From positions 1 through 64,000 of the forward strand of contig JAXGGA010003899.1 of the NCBI GenBank assembly GCA_038373865.1: DNA of 64,000 nt, given 5' to 3'. Positions 33,801 to 45,203 of this stretch are shown one piece after another. The number at the start of each line of letters is the position of its first letter. The first letter of the stretch is position 1. A model generated the notes under the pieces. It worked only from the letters and a program-made list of their open reading frames with translations. It had not been told where the DNA came from and searched no databases. Both the position numbers and the translations under genes were made by a program. This DNA is from Uloborus plumipes (Eukaryota > Arthropoda > Arachnida > Araneae > Uloboridae).

Positions 33801-36800
33801 TTTAAGCGTATATTTTATTAATGCAGGGATGTCAAAATTAAACGCCATTGCTATATGTTGCTAATTCGAAGAAAGTAAACAGATGAATGAATGTCGTATG
33901 ACTGCATCATGAGTTGTGACCAACTTTACCTAAAAAGGGAAATTATTTCCCCTAAAAGGAGTACTAATAAGGCCTTCGGCATCAATTCACTCTGTACTCC
34001 ACTTCAGTTAACTATATCAATATTTTTTAACCCTAAAAGATAGGATAAACATCACTTTTTACAGCAGAAACAATATGCTAATAAATGTAAACAAACATTT
34101 GGGTGGTGATTGTTCAGCGCTCTCAAGCGGGAAAATCTTCACTATTGATGTTTTGAGTAATGATACAGCCTGTATAAAACGCTATCTAGTGACGCCTTGG
34201 TTTTGCTAAAAACTTACTCAATGAAAATTCCTTTGCGCGTTGTTCCCGCAGTGCATCCACCTGGAATAAATATAATAGTTTGCTCTCATTTTCAACTGCA
34301 ATCTTGCTATTATCGATGACTAGGTGAATCTAGGAATTTAAACGCAAAGAAATAAGAGGAAAAAAGTGAATTTATCTTTATTCCTTGGGATTCCAAATCT
34401 TATAACATCACGATTCCAAGTGCAAAAACCTTATGGAATTCCAAATGAAGCATTCTCTATCCAACTTTGGTTGGATTTGTTTTCGAGAAATTACTAGTTT
34501 GTCAACAACTTATTTCTATTGTTAGTGTTTTTCTCACTTAACTAATTTTCTACAAATGATGCGTATGTATTTCATTCATATAAATATTTATCTAAAAATT
34601 CCGAAACCTCGAATTTTGCTTTAAAATTTCTTATTTAAATTGTAAAAACTACAATTAAAAATTTATTTTCAAGGTAGAAAATGTCACCCCTGGCGAGAAC
34701 TTTATCTCAGTTACATGGTGCCAGGGGCTGATGCAAGGGAGAGGCGGTGGGGGCGTTCGCCCCTCCCTTGGGAAAAAACTCTCACACCAGAAAATTTTCA
34801 ATTTTGAAGTTCAAAAAACTTAATTTTAAGCAAGTTTTAATGATTTGAAAGAAGGAATTTTGGGGCTCCCTCTCTGAAATGTTTCGCAATTGAAGTTCGA
34901 AACCTAAGTGATCAATATTTGCGAACCACTATGCATAGTAAAAAGTAAGTACAGTGAACTCTCACTTATGCGCCGGGCCAAGGAACCAACAGAAACAAGC
35001 GCATAATTGAGAGAGTCGTATAAGTGAACAAGCCTATTAAAAGGACTCTAAAAAACGCAACATAAGTTCCAATGAGATAATGAATAAGAATATTTCTATA
35101 TACAAGGGGCACATTACTACGGTTTGGCAACTACTGTAACGTAACTTCAATGATAATGAGAAAGCAAAAATTGTAGCATACCTAATTACAAAACTGTTCC
35201 CTTTAAAACGTTCCATAATAAGCAATTGGCAATCTCTGAATTCTAGTTCATACGGAAAACATCCCTTCGTAAACAATAAAGGCGTAAGATAAAAGAGGAA
35301 AGTGATGAAAAATGCTTATTTTTAAAGAAAATAAAGTATATTTTTGACATTTTACGGAAAATTCGGCGCATAAGTGAAATATTTATCTTTCGAGCGACGC
35401 ATAAACGAATGATGCTGTCATTATTTTGCTACAGAATGTGCTGGGACCATTTAAAATCATCGTATAAGTGAAAAAGGAGCATAAATGAGGCGGTGTATAA
35501 GTGAGAGTTCACTGTAATAAAATCAATCTCCCCTCCCTTGAACAACTTCTGGATCCACCTTTACATAGAGCAAAAGCTTACTTTGTGCATTGGATTCAGT
35601 GTGACTAAAATTCCAAGATATTTAGACATTTTTCTTAGTTTCACGTTACTTGAAAACTGAAGCAGTAGAAAAGTAGTACAAATATCAGTTATATGCATGA
35701 ATGTAAGTTTAAAAAACCAACTAGCCGGGTACCCGGCTCTGCCCGGGTTTCTGTCGCGTAATATGTGTTTCCGTGAAACTCATTCATAATTTTTTCAACA
35801 TTAAAGTGCACATCTACATACATAAATGGCTACTTCTGTAAACAATGGCTATTTTTTTGTCTGGATAACTTAAAAAAACTGCATCACACACCCTAAATAC
35901 AAATGCAAGCTACAAATAATGTTCAGGGAAATAGGAAATGTTATAAGCTTGGTGTATTAAAATAAATATATATTTACAGTATCAATCGCACTGGAGTCAA
36001 CCATTTCAAAATATTGCACGTTAAATAAGTCTCATTATTCCAGTCTCTATTCTTGTGACTAAATTTGTGAAAACTCAATTGGTAAAAACATCTGATGTGA
36101 TTAAGAAATTTTTTTGACTATAAACCCTTTCCATTTTCTATGTGTTGCCAAAATCAATTCTCTTTTTATTAACCCCGTTAGCGATTATTGACACTGATGA
36201 ATATAAATTTCATACTTACTCCAGAGAAGCCTTGGTTAAAAGTTTTATCATGATTACTATTAATATTGTTGTTGCGAGGCAACCAAATTTTTGCAACAAT
36301 GGACTGAAAATTTAATCATTTAATGGGGAAACTATATGAAATTTACTATTTTCCATAATAATTTTTTTAAACTAAGCTGTTTAGAAATAAATTATAGCTT
36401 ATCCTGCTCACTGTTACTGCAGCTATCTACCGTGAAAAAATGGTTAAAATCGGTTCAGTAGTTTTGAAGTTTACCCCGGACATACGCATACAAAAGTAGT
36501 CTTTTATGTATATAGACTAGCCGGGTACCCGGCCCTGCCCGGGTTTCGGCCGGGTATGGTGTTTTAGTGACACTCGTTCATGAATTTTTCAACATTAAAG
36601 TGCATATCTATGTACACAATGGCTACTTCTGTAAACAATGGCAATTTTTTCTGACTGGACAAACTAAAAAACACAAACTATTACACACCTTAAATACAAA
36701 TGCAAGCTACAAATAATGTTTAGGTAAATCGGAAATGTTATAAGCTTGGCAGGGTGCGGCGGAGAAACTTGCAGACTTGAAAAGTCAACTAAGGGAAAAT

Positions 36801-39800
36801 TACATCATGTATCAGTTTACTACTTTTTATAAGATATGGTACCCATTCTGAATTTTTATATTAGTTAGATTTAAAAGCTACATCGGGAAGAATGACGGCC
36901 CCTGTTAGTGATGCACTCATGTACCCTAGACTTGTTGCACTCTTTCGAGCATATCGACTGATGGGATGTTGGTGATAGTAAGCCGGATGCTGTTCTCCAG
37001 GCGTTACAGGGTCCGGGGCTTGTCGTTGTAAACGATCGATTTGAGATACCCCCATAAAAAGTAGTCACAGAGTGTCAAATCGGAAGAGCGGGCCGGCCAC
37101 GGTACGTCACCTTTCAAGGAGACGTTATCACTCAACTGGTGAACCACAGCAAGTTTGTAGGGATGAAACTGGAGTTCGTTGTGAAGAATTCGTCTCAGTG
37201 TCCAATCAAAAATCCCCAAAGCAGCAGTGTGTTTACGCGCCGAACGCCTGGGAGAGCGCAAAAACGACTCCCTCACTGTTTCGACGTTTTCTTGGGTTCT
37301 GGAAATCCATTGACCTCCTGGGCCTCTGTTTGCCACACTCTCACTTTCCCCGAATGTTTTCACCCACAAAACAGTCTACTCTCAGCCAGGAATGGGAACA
37401 ACGGGCTGAATTTTGAACCGAGTTCGGAAGGCACGTTGAGTGGCGACCACCGAAAGATTATTTGAAAAGTAAGATTCGGCGGCGAACGCTCGTTGCTCCT
37501 TTGTCCAACGCATGGCGACAACTAAACTATGAGATAACTTAATTTCAGGACCCTATCCTTAAAATGAGACTCTTCCCACTTTTTTCTGACCACCCCTTGC
37601 TAATTAGCATCCAATTAAAATCAGCAAGTTTATCTGTCGCACCCTGTAAGATCAATCGCACTGGAGTTAAGCATTTTCAAACATTACACGTAAAATAAGT
37701 CCCATCATTAGTTTATATCCTTGTGACTACATTGGTGAAAACATCTTATGTACCTAACTTAGAAAGTTTTTGACTATAAACATTTTCTGGGTAAAATCCT
37801 ACTTTAGGGTCCGGGGTTGGCGATTTTTTTCAGACTGTAGCTTAAGATTGCAATCATTTAGCTTAAAATCGCCAAATAATCCAATCATCTAATGATAATT
37901 CTGTGGTTGCCAGATTTAGTAATTTATCGCCTGACCTTAAACTAGGATTCATCCCATTTTCTGTTCTCTAACTGTTGCCAAAATCAATTATCTTTTTATT
38001 TAGTCTCGTTAGCGATTATTGGCACAGATGAATCTAAAAATCCTAAGAAAGCAATAAATTTCATACTTACTCCAGAGAAGCCTTGGTTCGCATTTTCATC
38101 ACGATTACTATTAATATTGTTGTTGTGAGACAACCAAATTTTTGCAACAATGGACTTAAAATTTAATCATTTAATGGGGAAATTACATGAAATTTACTAT
38201 TTTCCATAATAACTTTTTTAAACTAAGCTTTTTAGAAATAAATTATAGCTTATCCTGCTCCCTGTTACTGCAGCTATCTACGGTGAAAAAATGGTTAAAA
38301 TCGGTTCAGTAGTTTTGAAGTTTACCCCGGTCATACGCATACAAAAGTAGTCTTTTATGTATATAGATATATTTTTCTCAAGTGCAATTCCTTTCACTCT
38401 AAAATCACATCAAATGTTGATCACAACAAAAAGCAAAATATCTTACTTTCTTTACTGGTATCAGTAAATTAACTAAGATATACTTTTCAGTTATTTAATC
38501 TGGGTTTTATTTGACTTAAAGTGCACTTTTTATGGTTTTATTACCTCCTTTGCTCATTATATATCTATAAATGTCCATTTATTTTTGTTTTTTCGCATTT
38601 CCTTTTACAAAATTACACTACTGAGAAAGAATTGATATCATGTGTTAGAATTTGAGAAAAATGTCTATATGGTGGTAGTTTGCTCCCTAAACAGCATTTA
38701 TTGCTAATTTGGAACAGTACTAGTTTCAATAAAACAAGAAAAAAAAAGTTGTTATTGAAGTTTATTTCGTTTTTTACTTATGACAGATGCAGATATTTAC
38801 AAAGTGCTCGGACCGCCGTTTTTACATGAGTTGTCTACCAATATCCCGAAAAAGTGTCTCAAGAAAGGATATAACTCAAACACTTGTAACGGTGGGGACC
38901 TGCAAGCTTCTTATGCTGTTCCTGGTAGGTGTAGGTGCCTTCAATAATCTTAGTTGTATACTTGATGTTAAACTAATAGTAGGGCCAAAAATAGATGAAT
39001 GAGTGACATTTTAAAAGAAGAATCTTTTTTTTAAATATTTAAGTAAAAAATTAGGAAATTTGTAAAATTATTATAAGCTTGGGGGTTAACGAGGCAAGTA
39101 TTAAGTACTTAAATTTAGTCGCTATTATCACACTTCTATTTCTTAAAGCATGAGTATATCTTAAAAATGTTATTTATATAGGCTACCGCTCAGTGACAAC
39201 ATAGTTCGACATATTTTCCCAAGACAATTATTTTGGTTAAAAATTAATTTTAGACGTTTCTTTTAATCCATGTGACCTTACTGCTTCTGAATTTTCTAAA
39301 CAAAATTAAATGCGAAAATAAAATACTCATCTTTTTTTGTACTGAATAATAAAAACTTCTCAAGTAACTTTTGTGACCTCACTGGTACTTGTTACGAGTA
39401 TTAATAAAAATAGCTGTGGAAAATTTATGTGTTTACATATATTGCAGTTGACGTTCAGAAAATTAACCTTTAAATGGACAAATCGATTTCTTTTCCAAAA
39501 TTTTATACAACATATTTTGAACTACAGAAAGTGGCAAACATGCGTTTAGGAGTCATAATTAACGTTGATGGTACTATTAGAATAAATGTAGGATAATGAG
39601 GGCAAAGTGAAATAGTTAAAGTTATATACCTTTTAAAAAACGAACAAATTATAAATTTGTTTTGAAAATTAAGGTACATAAAGAGCAATGTATTTTGTCA
39701 TAAATTTTACATTGAAGTATGATTTTGGCAGCAAATTAATTGTTTAAAAAATAATGGGGGGGGGGGTCCTTTTTATTTTTATGGATAAAACTGAGAAACT

Positions 39801-42553
39801 AAAGTGCGTGCATTATTCGAAACAACGAAAAAGTTAATGCTACCTGGCTGATAGGCTTGTAATCAATTTGATATTTTATACAGCAAACATAGTGTTGCAA
39901 TTAGCAAGGCTTCACTAGATAGCGTTTTATACAGGCTGCTTCATTTCATCAAAATCTTTGGGATAAAAACGGATGCATGTCGCCTAGCGACATCTATCAA
40001 ATTTTGTGGTAACTAACATTATAAACAAATCAGATAATAAAAGACAAAATTAAAATTTAATTTGTTGGCGACAATTTTACAATTTGGCATTCAATTCTAT
40101 TTTATTATATTTTAACGTCATTTAATAGCTCGTTCGATTTGTTGGTTTATTCTGCATTTTAACGGCTTGTTTTAATTCGTTAGCGAATTATTATTCATTT
40201 TAATTGATTCTAATTATTAATCAACTATGAAACGACACTGGCACCGCAGAGCGATAAATGGCGATTTTGGAACGATAGTTCCATCAAAACTTTTGATGAG
40301 TTCAGATGGTCAAATTAATTTATTTGGCGATTTTTTTACATTTTAATGGACATTTTGGAATGACTATGGCACTAATATCTTGAAAAGCACATCAAGAATT
40401 GGTTCTCCGTAAAGCTTTTGAGAATATTTCAATAACCGAGATCTTTGGTAGTATGTACGTTTCAGTTATAGGTACGTTTTTTTAACTTGGCGATGTATTT
40501 TCTTACCGCCTAAGCGAAGATTAAAATTTTAAGCTTGCATGGTTGCTTCTTTTCTCTTATTTTGCATTTTAATTTAAATTTCAATGATAATAATGGCTCG
40601 ATATATTTATTAAACTTATTATGTTACATGCTAATGGAGCTTTTGAAGTTGATTTGGCGAGTTTTTTAACAAGAATTCTCACATTATTTCGCAGCTTTTT
40701 TTTTCAGTTGGCCCATTATTTTACTTTCAAGTATTAAACGTATGTGTGAAATTAGAAACAAAAAAGGGAAGATTTCGGTGATTGGAAGTCTGGTTATCTT
40801 TCCCTATTGGCGTTAAATCTTTGTGGCCAATTTATGAGCGAGGGAAATACTTCCTTCGCAAACATAAACTAAAGAGCAACAAAATAAAGTAATTATCGCC
40901 AAAAATTTGGCAACCACACCAGATTCCCAATTATCGAAATGTTATCAATGTGTGAAATTTAACATAAAAAGAACATTACCTTTTAATGTTGTGTAAATGA
41001 AAACAAAATTTTTCAGTTGGTCGTCGTAATATTGTAGTTTTTTTTATTTTTTTCGTACTTGTATTGCTCTTTAGTACCAAGCGGTTATACATGCTCATTT
41101 CGTTGTTACTAAAAAAATTAATATATTTTGTAATCAATCGTCTTTTCGTTGTACACCATCGTTTCATTACGGTAAATTTCATTCTGGAGTATCAAAATGA
41201 AAAAATGAACTGTCTCGACGAATAGATTCGCCATTTATCGCTCTGATGCGCCAACGCCATCAAAATGAACATCTGAACTTTTGCGTAGCAATTAAGATCG
41301 TGTGAGCAACAATAATGAAGCAAAATAGTAAATAGAACAATACTATTTCATTGCTACATTTTTATTTATCGGCTGCGAAGAAAAGCGTATATTTTATTAA
41401 TGCAGAGATGTCAAAATTGAACGCCATTGCTATATGTTGCTAATTCGAAGAAAGTAAACAATGAATGAATGTCGTATGACTGAATCATGAGTTGCGACCA
41501 ACTTTACCTGAAAAGGGAATTTATTTCCCCTAAAAAGCAGTACTAAGAGGGCCTTCGGCATCAATTCACTCTGTACTCCACTTCAGTTAACTATATCAAT
41601 ATTTTTTAACCCTTAAAGATAGGATGAACATCACTTTTTACAGCAGAAACAACGTGCTAATAAATGTAAACAAACACATCATTCAGCGCTCTCTAGCGGG
41701 CAAATCTTTACCATTGATGTTTTGAGTAATGAAGCAGCCTGTATAAAACGCTATCTAGTGAAGCCTTGCAATTAGTAAGTAATAGTAAATAACAATTTTG
41801 AATTTAGTTTTTTACTTTATTTGTTAGTTGTTATTTCATTTTACATAGCTTACTATAAGTTTTTATAACACTACTCGTGCCCTTTTTTTCCGAGTTTTTA
41901 AAATGCTGTAAAGTCGATATTTTGAAACATTTTATTACAATTATACGAACAAAACTTGTTTACTTATTCCCGAAGTAAATAAGCTTTGTTCCCACCGAAT
42001 GATAATAGCTGTTTTTATTTGACACACTTGGTCCGGCAATAATTTTATTCTTTGACAATACAACCAAGGAAATATTTTGTCTCCAGTCTTCTTTTGAGAT
42101 AGCCTTGTAGGTCTTTAAATTTGCACTTATTACCAAACTCATAAATTTGCTAAGCATAAATCCAATTTGTTTACTGACTTAAATTGTTTTGATTAATTTC
42201 TTAGTGTAAGCTGTTGGAATGACGCGTCAAAATTGGAAACAAATTCAATCTTTTAACTAAAAGAATTTGCACGTCTTTTGGAACAATTTACATGAATCAT
42301 GAGGAAACATCTTATTGTAATTTTAGAACTAAAAACATTTTTTTTCCTAATAGCGAACCACAGGTATGTATTTTGCGTCTACTGCCAGAAGAAATATATC
42401 AAACCTCATCATTATAATCTCTTATCGGATAGAATGAGATTTGACATGAGAGAATACGCAAGAAACAATAGTCTCTCCGTCAAGGCTTGTAATTATTTCA
42501 GGCTAAAAGTTGTTCCTGCTGTCAAAGACGTAAGCAGTGCATTGAAATCCTAA
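30627..42553 (+). CDS. Secreted divergent PEBP/OV-16-family protein, four exons
   Basis: The joined exons 30627-30833, 32457-32586, 38787-38924 and 42354-42553 encode 224 aa ending in TAA. All introns are GT...AG and the phases (0, 1, 1) keep one frame. Seen: a hydrophobic signal-like segment follows Met25 (LPKLIVLCVLLCDVEA); then the family pattern LIPKFVEKV, a short beta-rich part, IIAVDADIYKV, FLHELSTNIP, NHRYVFCVY, and a C-terminal RMRFDMREYARNN...CNYF block. Known of PEBPs: ligand-pocket motifs DPDxP and GxHR and a pocket His before VVNI. Here DPDxP has become DADIY and GxHR has become ANHR, while the His of FLHE and HRYVF are kept. About nine cysteines in the mature part suggest disulfides in an extracellular protein. 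Length (about 200 aa from Met25) is normal for secreted PEBPs. Classical phospholipid binding may be altered; function is not inferred further. Start could be Met1 (30627) or Met25 (30699). Confidence 0.82.
30877..31911. mobile_element. ACTGTAAAA-word MITE copy 5, split by a pogo-type MITE
   Basis: Left end CATGCAAAAAATGAACTG and right end TTTTTTACAGTGTA. The outer parts (30877-31038 and 31606-31911) carry the repeated AGCAATTTTACAG words. It lies in intron 1 of the PEBP-like gene, 43 nt after the donor. Confidence 0.75.
31039..31605 (+). mobile_element. Pogo/Tigger-type MITE, copy 1
   Basis: 567 bp with inverted ends CAGTGAACTCTCACTTATAC; the CAGT...ACTG termini are typical of pogo elements. 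TA precedes the left end. Same family as 34952-35514 but opposite orientation. Confidence 0.8.
32457..32586 (+). CDS. PEBP-like gene, exon 2
   Basis: 130 nt between TTTTTCAG and G|GTAAGT, phase 0 in and phase 1 out. It encodes VKFSKSVSAKCGNKLF... through KNATIIAV, the stretch that leads into the DPDxP position in PEBPs. It is open throughout and has near-consensus splice sites. Confidence 0.82.
33005..34199 (+). mobile_element. TIR transposon with 7-bp TSD, copy 1
   Basis: Inverted ends CAAGGCTTCACTAGATAGCG (continuing TTTTATACAGGCTG), flanked by GTTTTGC at 32998-33004 and 34200-34206. 1,195 bp, in intron 2 of the PEBP-like gene. No intact transposase. The 7-bp duplication with CA...TG ends suits P-element-like or Dada-like groups better than Tc1 or hAT, but this is not settled. 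Confidence 0.88.
34207..34951. other. Intron 2 spacer, no gene seen
   Basis: AT-rich apart from GCCAGGGGCTGATGCAAGGG around 34722, an unidentified GC-rich patch. Confidence 0.5.
34952..35514 (-). mobile_element. Pogo/Tigger-type MITE, copy 2
   Basis: 563 bp, ends CAGTGAACTCTCACTTATGC and the complement, TA on both sides (34950-34951, 35515-35516). In intron 2 of the PEBP-like gene. The minus-strand open frame within it is not conserved with the other copy. Confidence 0.85.
35721..36516 (-). mobile_element. Non-autonomous Helitron pair 2, first unit
   Basis: On the minus strand it starts TCTATATACATAAAAGACTA and ends in hairpin CCGGGTACCCGG plus CTAG. Left flank A. Directly abuts the next unit (ATATAGA|CTAGCCGGG). 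796 bp, non-coding. Confidence 0.85.
36750..37646 (-). mobile_element. Mariner-like element, internally deleted
   Basis: Inverted ends CAGGGTGCGGCGGAGAAACTT and the complement CAGGGTGCGACAGATAAACTT. 897 bp, with a transposase relic on the minus strand. It lies inside the second Helitron unit, apparently with loss of a few flanking bases compared with the first unit. Confidence 0.8.
36861..37513 (-). pseudogene. Mariner-family transposase pseudogene
   Basis: From ATG 37511-37513: WTKEQRAFAAESYFSNNLSV, ATQRAFRTRFKIQP (the HTH typical of insect mariner relatives), a stop, then RRSARKHTAALGIFDWTLRR, LQFHPYKLAVVHQLSDN, and straight into PWPARSSDLTLCDYFLWGYL. The central catalytic stretch between HQLSDN and PWPARS is missing, so two DDE acids are gone. 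C-terminal trace IRLTITNIPSVDMLERVQQV has frame breaks. Confidence 0.85.
37788..37956. mobile_element. Small MITE in a Helitron
   Basis: Inverted ends TGGGTAAAATCCTACTTTAG and the complement of TGGGATGAATCCTAGTTTAA, flanked by TTTTC on both sides. Absent from the first Helitron unit. 169 bp. Confidence 0.7.
38787..38924 (+). CDS. PEBP-like gene, exon 3 (pocket motif exon)
   Basis: 138 nt between TTATGACAG and CCTG|GTAGGT, phase 1 in and out. It encodes DADIYKVLGPPFLHELSTNI followed by a cysteine-containing loop ending in AVP. DADIY replaces the DPDxP motif, while the pocket His is retained in FLHEL. The exon is 6.2 kb from exon 2. Confidence 0.82.
39905..41768 (+). mobile_element. TIR transposon with 7-bp TSD, copy 2
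   Basis: Same ends as the copy at 33005, flanked by CAATTAG at 39898-39904 and 41769-41775. 1,864 bp. About 750 bp (near 40264-41015) replace about 145 bp of the shorter copies, which may be older internal sequence or a secondary insertion. Located in intron 3 of the PEBP-like gene. Confidence 0.88.
42354..42553 (+). CDS. PEBP-like gene, exon 4 (terminal)
   Basis: Begins after a pyrimidine-rich TTTTTTCCTAATAG acceptor in phase 1 and ends in TAA. It encodes the second PEBP signature as ANHRYVFCVYCQ and the C-terminal helix/strand block RMRFDMREYARNN...KACNYFRLK, followed by about 17 residues of tail. Confidence 0.84.
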
Positions 42554-42996
42554 GAGACATATTTTTACTGTAAAACTGCAAGTATAAAACATTTATTCTG
42601 TCGTTATAAGCACAAAAGTCGTATCTGCACTTTTTAACAAAATTGAGTTATCGACACCAGGTGGCTCTTCGTGACGTAATTTGCCTAAATACAATACCAT
42701 ATGTTCATTTGAAAACAGAAACTATTTTTGAAAAACATCGTAAAAATTATCATCTGAAACAAATACATGCTATCGCACATCTTTAAAGAAGTAATATCTC
42801 AGTTTGAGCTCAACTGCAGATACTACTTTTGCGCTTAGCACGGCAGTATTGTTCTTATTTACATTTTTACTCGGGTTTTTATTTACAGAAAATATTTTTG
42901 AATGTTGATTTCTCAGAAACGCTCTAATGCAGGGCAGTGTATATTTCAATATTTATGTATGAAATAATACTGAAATATATATTTTGATTGTTATGA

Positions 42997-43116
42997 AATA
43001 AAACCACTAAAACCATTGTATGTACTTTTGTTACCTCAAACATGGAATTTCTGATTATTTGATAATTGTTTATAATTTTTTATTGATGGGTAGTGAAGAA
43101 TGTGTAATCAAATAAA
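42997..43116 (+). terminator. Candidate polyadenylation signals of the PEBP-like gene
   Basis: AATAAA occurs at 42997-43002 and again at 43111-43116, about 440-560 nt after the stop codon and before the next transposon at 43370. Which one is used cannot be told from sequence. Confidence 0.4.
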
Positions 43117-43369
43117 ACCCTTCTAATTGCATATTTGTCCTCCGCGTTTTTGAACATGATTCTTATAAATCGTTAAACAAGAGATGTAGTGATAGATTTA
43201 AATTTAAACGTTATGATAAGGAGTTAAACAGACACAAACTGTACCCTGTTTAACGAGAGCTGGCGTCTGAAAGAAACATTAATTTCAAACTCTCCGCACT
43301 TTTCCTCTTATGGTTGTCATAGTTACGGCGCTGTGGACATCCACTTTGCTTTTGCAACAATGGTTGAAC

Positions 43370-44786
43370 CAAGGCTTCACTAGATAGCGTTTTATACAGG
43401 CTGTTTCATTTGATCAAAATCCTTGGGATAAAAACGGTCTTTGTCCAGCGACATCAAACGAATTTTATGGTAACCATCATTATATACAAATCAGATAATA
43501 AAAGACAAAATTACTGTCTAAAATATTTTCGTGTGACCTCCGCCTCATCTGCGCACGCGCCAAGTCTCTTTGGACTTTCTCGAAATAGGGAGGAAAATTA
43601 ACGAGAAAGTAGTAAGCGAACAAAAGCTGAAGGCATCGGGTAGTGCGCATCCTAAACCTATCTCCTCCTTTTCAGATGGAAGCGTCCGTGGCTCCCAGGC
43701 GCACAATACGCAAACAGACAGTAAAAGTTAATTTGTTGGCGACATTTTTTCAATTTGGCATTCAATTCTATTTTAGTATATTTAAACGTTATTTAATAGC
43801 TTGTTTTATTTGTTGATTTATTCTGCATTTTAACGGCTTATTTTAATTAGTTAGCGAATTATTTTTCATTTTAATTGATTCTAATTATTAATTAACTATG
43901 AAACGACACTGGCACCGCAGAGCGATAAATGGCGAAATCTATTCGCTAAGCGAGCCAATACTACCAACGGGTTGCCATAGAACTTTTTAAAATTCAGTCC
44001 ACAGTTCGCCATGATAGTTGGTCGTCGCAATATTGTAGTTTTGTTTATTTTTTCGTACTTGTATTGCTCTTTAGTACCAAGCTATTATATATGCTCATTT
44101 CGTTGTTACTAAAAAAATTAATATGTTTTGTTGTCAATCGTCTTTCCGTTGTACACCATCGCTTCATTACGGTACATTTCATTCTGGGGCATCAAAATGA
44201 AAAAATGAAATGTCTCGACGAATACATTCGCCATTTATCGCTCTGATGCGTCAACGCCATCAAAATGAACATCTGAACTTTTGCGTAGCAATTAAGATCG
44301 TGGGAGCAACAATAATGAAACAAAATAGTAAATTAGAAAAAAAGAACAATATTATTTTATTGCTGCATTTTTTATTTACCGTCGGTGAATTTAAGCGTAT
44401 ATTTTATTAATGCAGAGATGTCAAAATTGAACGCCATTGCCATATGTTGTAATTCGAAGAAAGTAAACAGATGAATGAATGTCGTATGACTGAATCATAA
44501 GTTGTGACCAACTTTACCTGAAAGGGGAATTTATTTCTCCTGAAAAGCAGTACTAATAAGGCCTTCGGCATCAATTCACTCTGTACTCCACTTCAGTTAA
44601 CTATATCAATAATTTTTAACCCTAAAAGATAGGATAAACATCACTTTTTGCAGCAGAAAAAAAGCTAATAAATGTAAACAAACATTTGGGTTGTCCTTGT
44701 TCAGCGCTCTCTAGCGGACAAATCTTTACCATTGATGTTCTGAGTAATGATACAGACTGTATAAAACGCTATCTAGTGAAGCCTTG
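43370..44786 (+). mobile_element. TIR transposon with 7-bp TSD, copy 3
   Basis: Same ends, flanked by GTTGAAC at 43363-43369 and 44787-44793. 1,417 bp. It carries an extra segment of about 205 bp at 43513-43722, relatively GC-rich, that copy 1 lacks. Lies just downstream of the PEBP-like gene. Confidence 0.88.
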
Positions 44787-44826
44787 GTTGAACGCAAACG
44801 ATTAAAATCGCTTTGTGCGTAAACTA

Positions 44827-45203
44827 TTATCTCCCCAAAAACAACAGTGTTGTAAAAAAATCCCCCGCCAAGAAAACCTTAAATACTCAGCCTTAAAAAG
44901 TTATGATATCGAGTTTTCCCGCCAAGTTTGTGTCAAACTACAACTAACCTGTATGTATAGTTCTTTTAAACTGTTTTCAGTCCTGCCAGGCGGGAAGCTT
45001 TGTCTTGTGAGGTGGTTGCTTAATGAGTAAAAACTTCCCGCCTGGCAGGACTGAAAACAATTTAAAAGAACAATACATACAGTTTAGTTGTAGTTTGGCA
45101 CAAACTTGGCGGGAAAACTCGATATCATAACTTTTTAAGGCTGAGTATTTAAGGTTTTCGTGGCGGGGGATTTTTTTACGACACTGTTGTTTTTGGGGAG
45201 ATA
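44827..45203. repeat. 377-bp near-perfect hairpin (foldback)
   Basis: Arms 44827-44999 and 45031-45203 with a loop of about 31 bp. Both begin TATCTCCCCAAAAACAACAG. The two similar proteins predicted on opposite strands are mirror images from the arms. GCCAAG/CTTGGCGG words occur in the arms. Confidence 0.85.

Larger units (their letters stand above)
36517..38367 (-). mobile_element. Non-autonomous Helitron pair 2, second unit with insertions
   Basis: Same ends as the first unit, followed by T (38368). Longer because it holds a mariner relic (36750-37646) and a small MITE (37788-37956). The remaining sequence aligns with the first unit, for example GATCAATCGCACTGGAG and the shared TTAGAAATAAATTATAGCTT. 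Confidence 0.85.
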
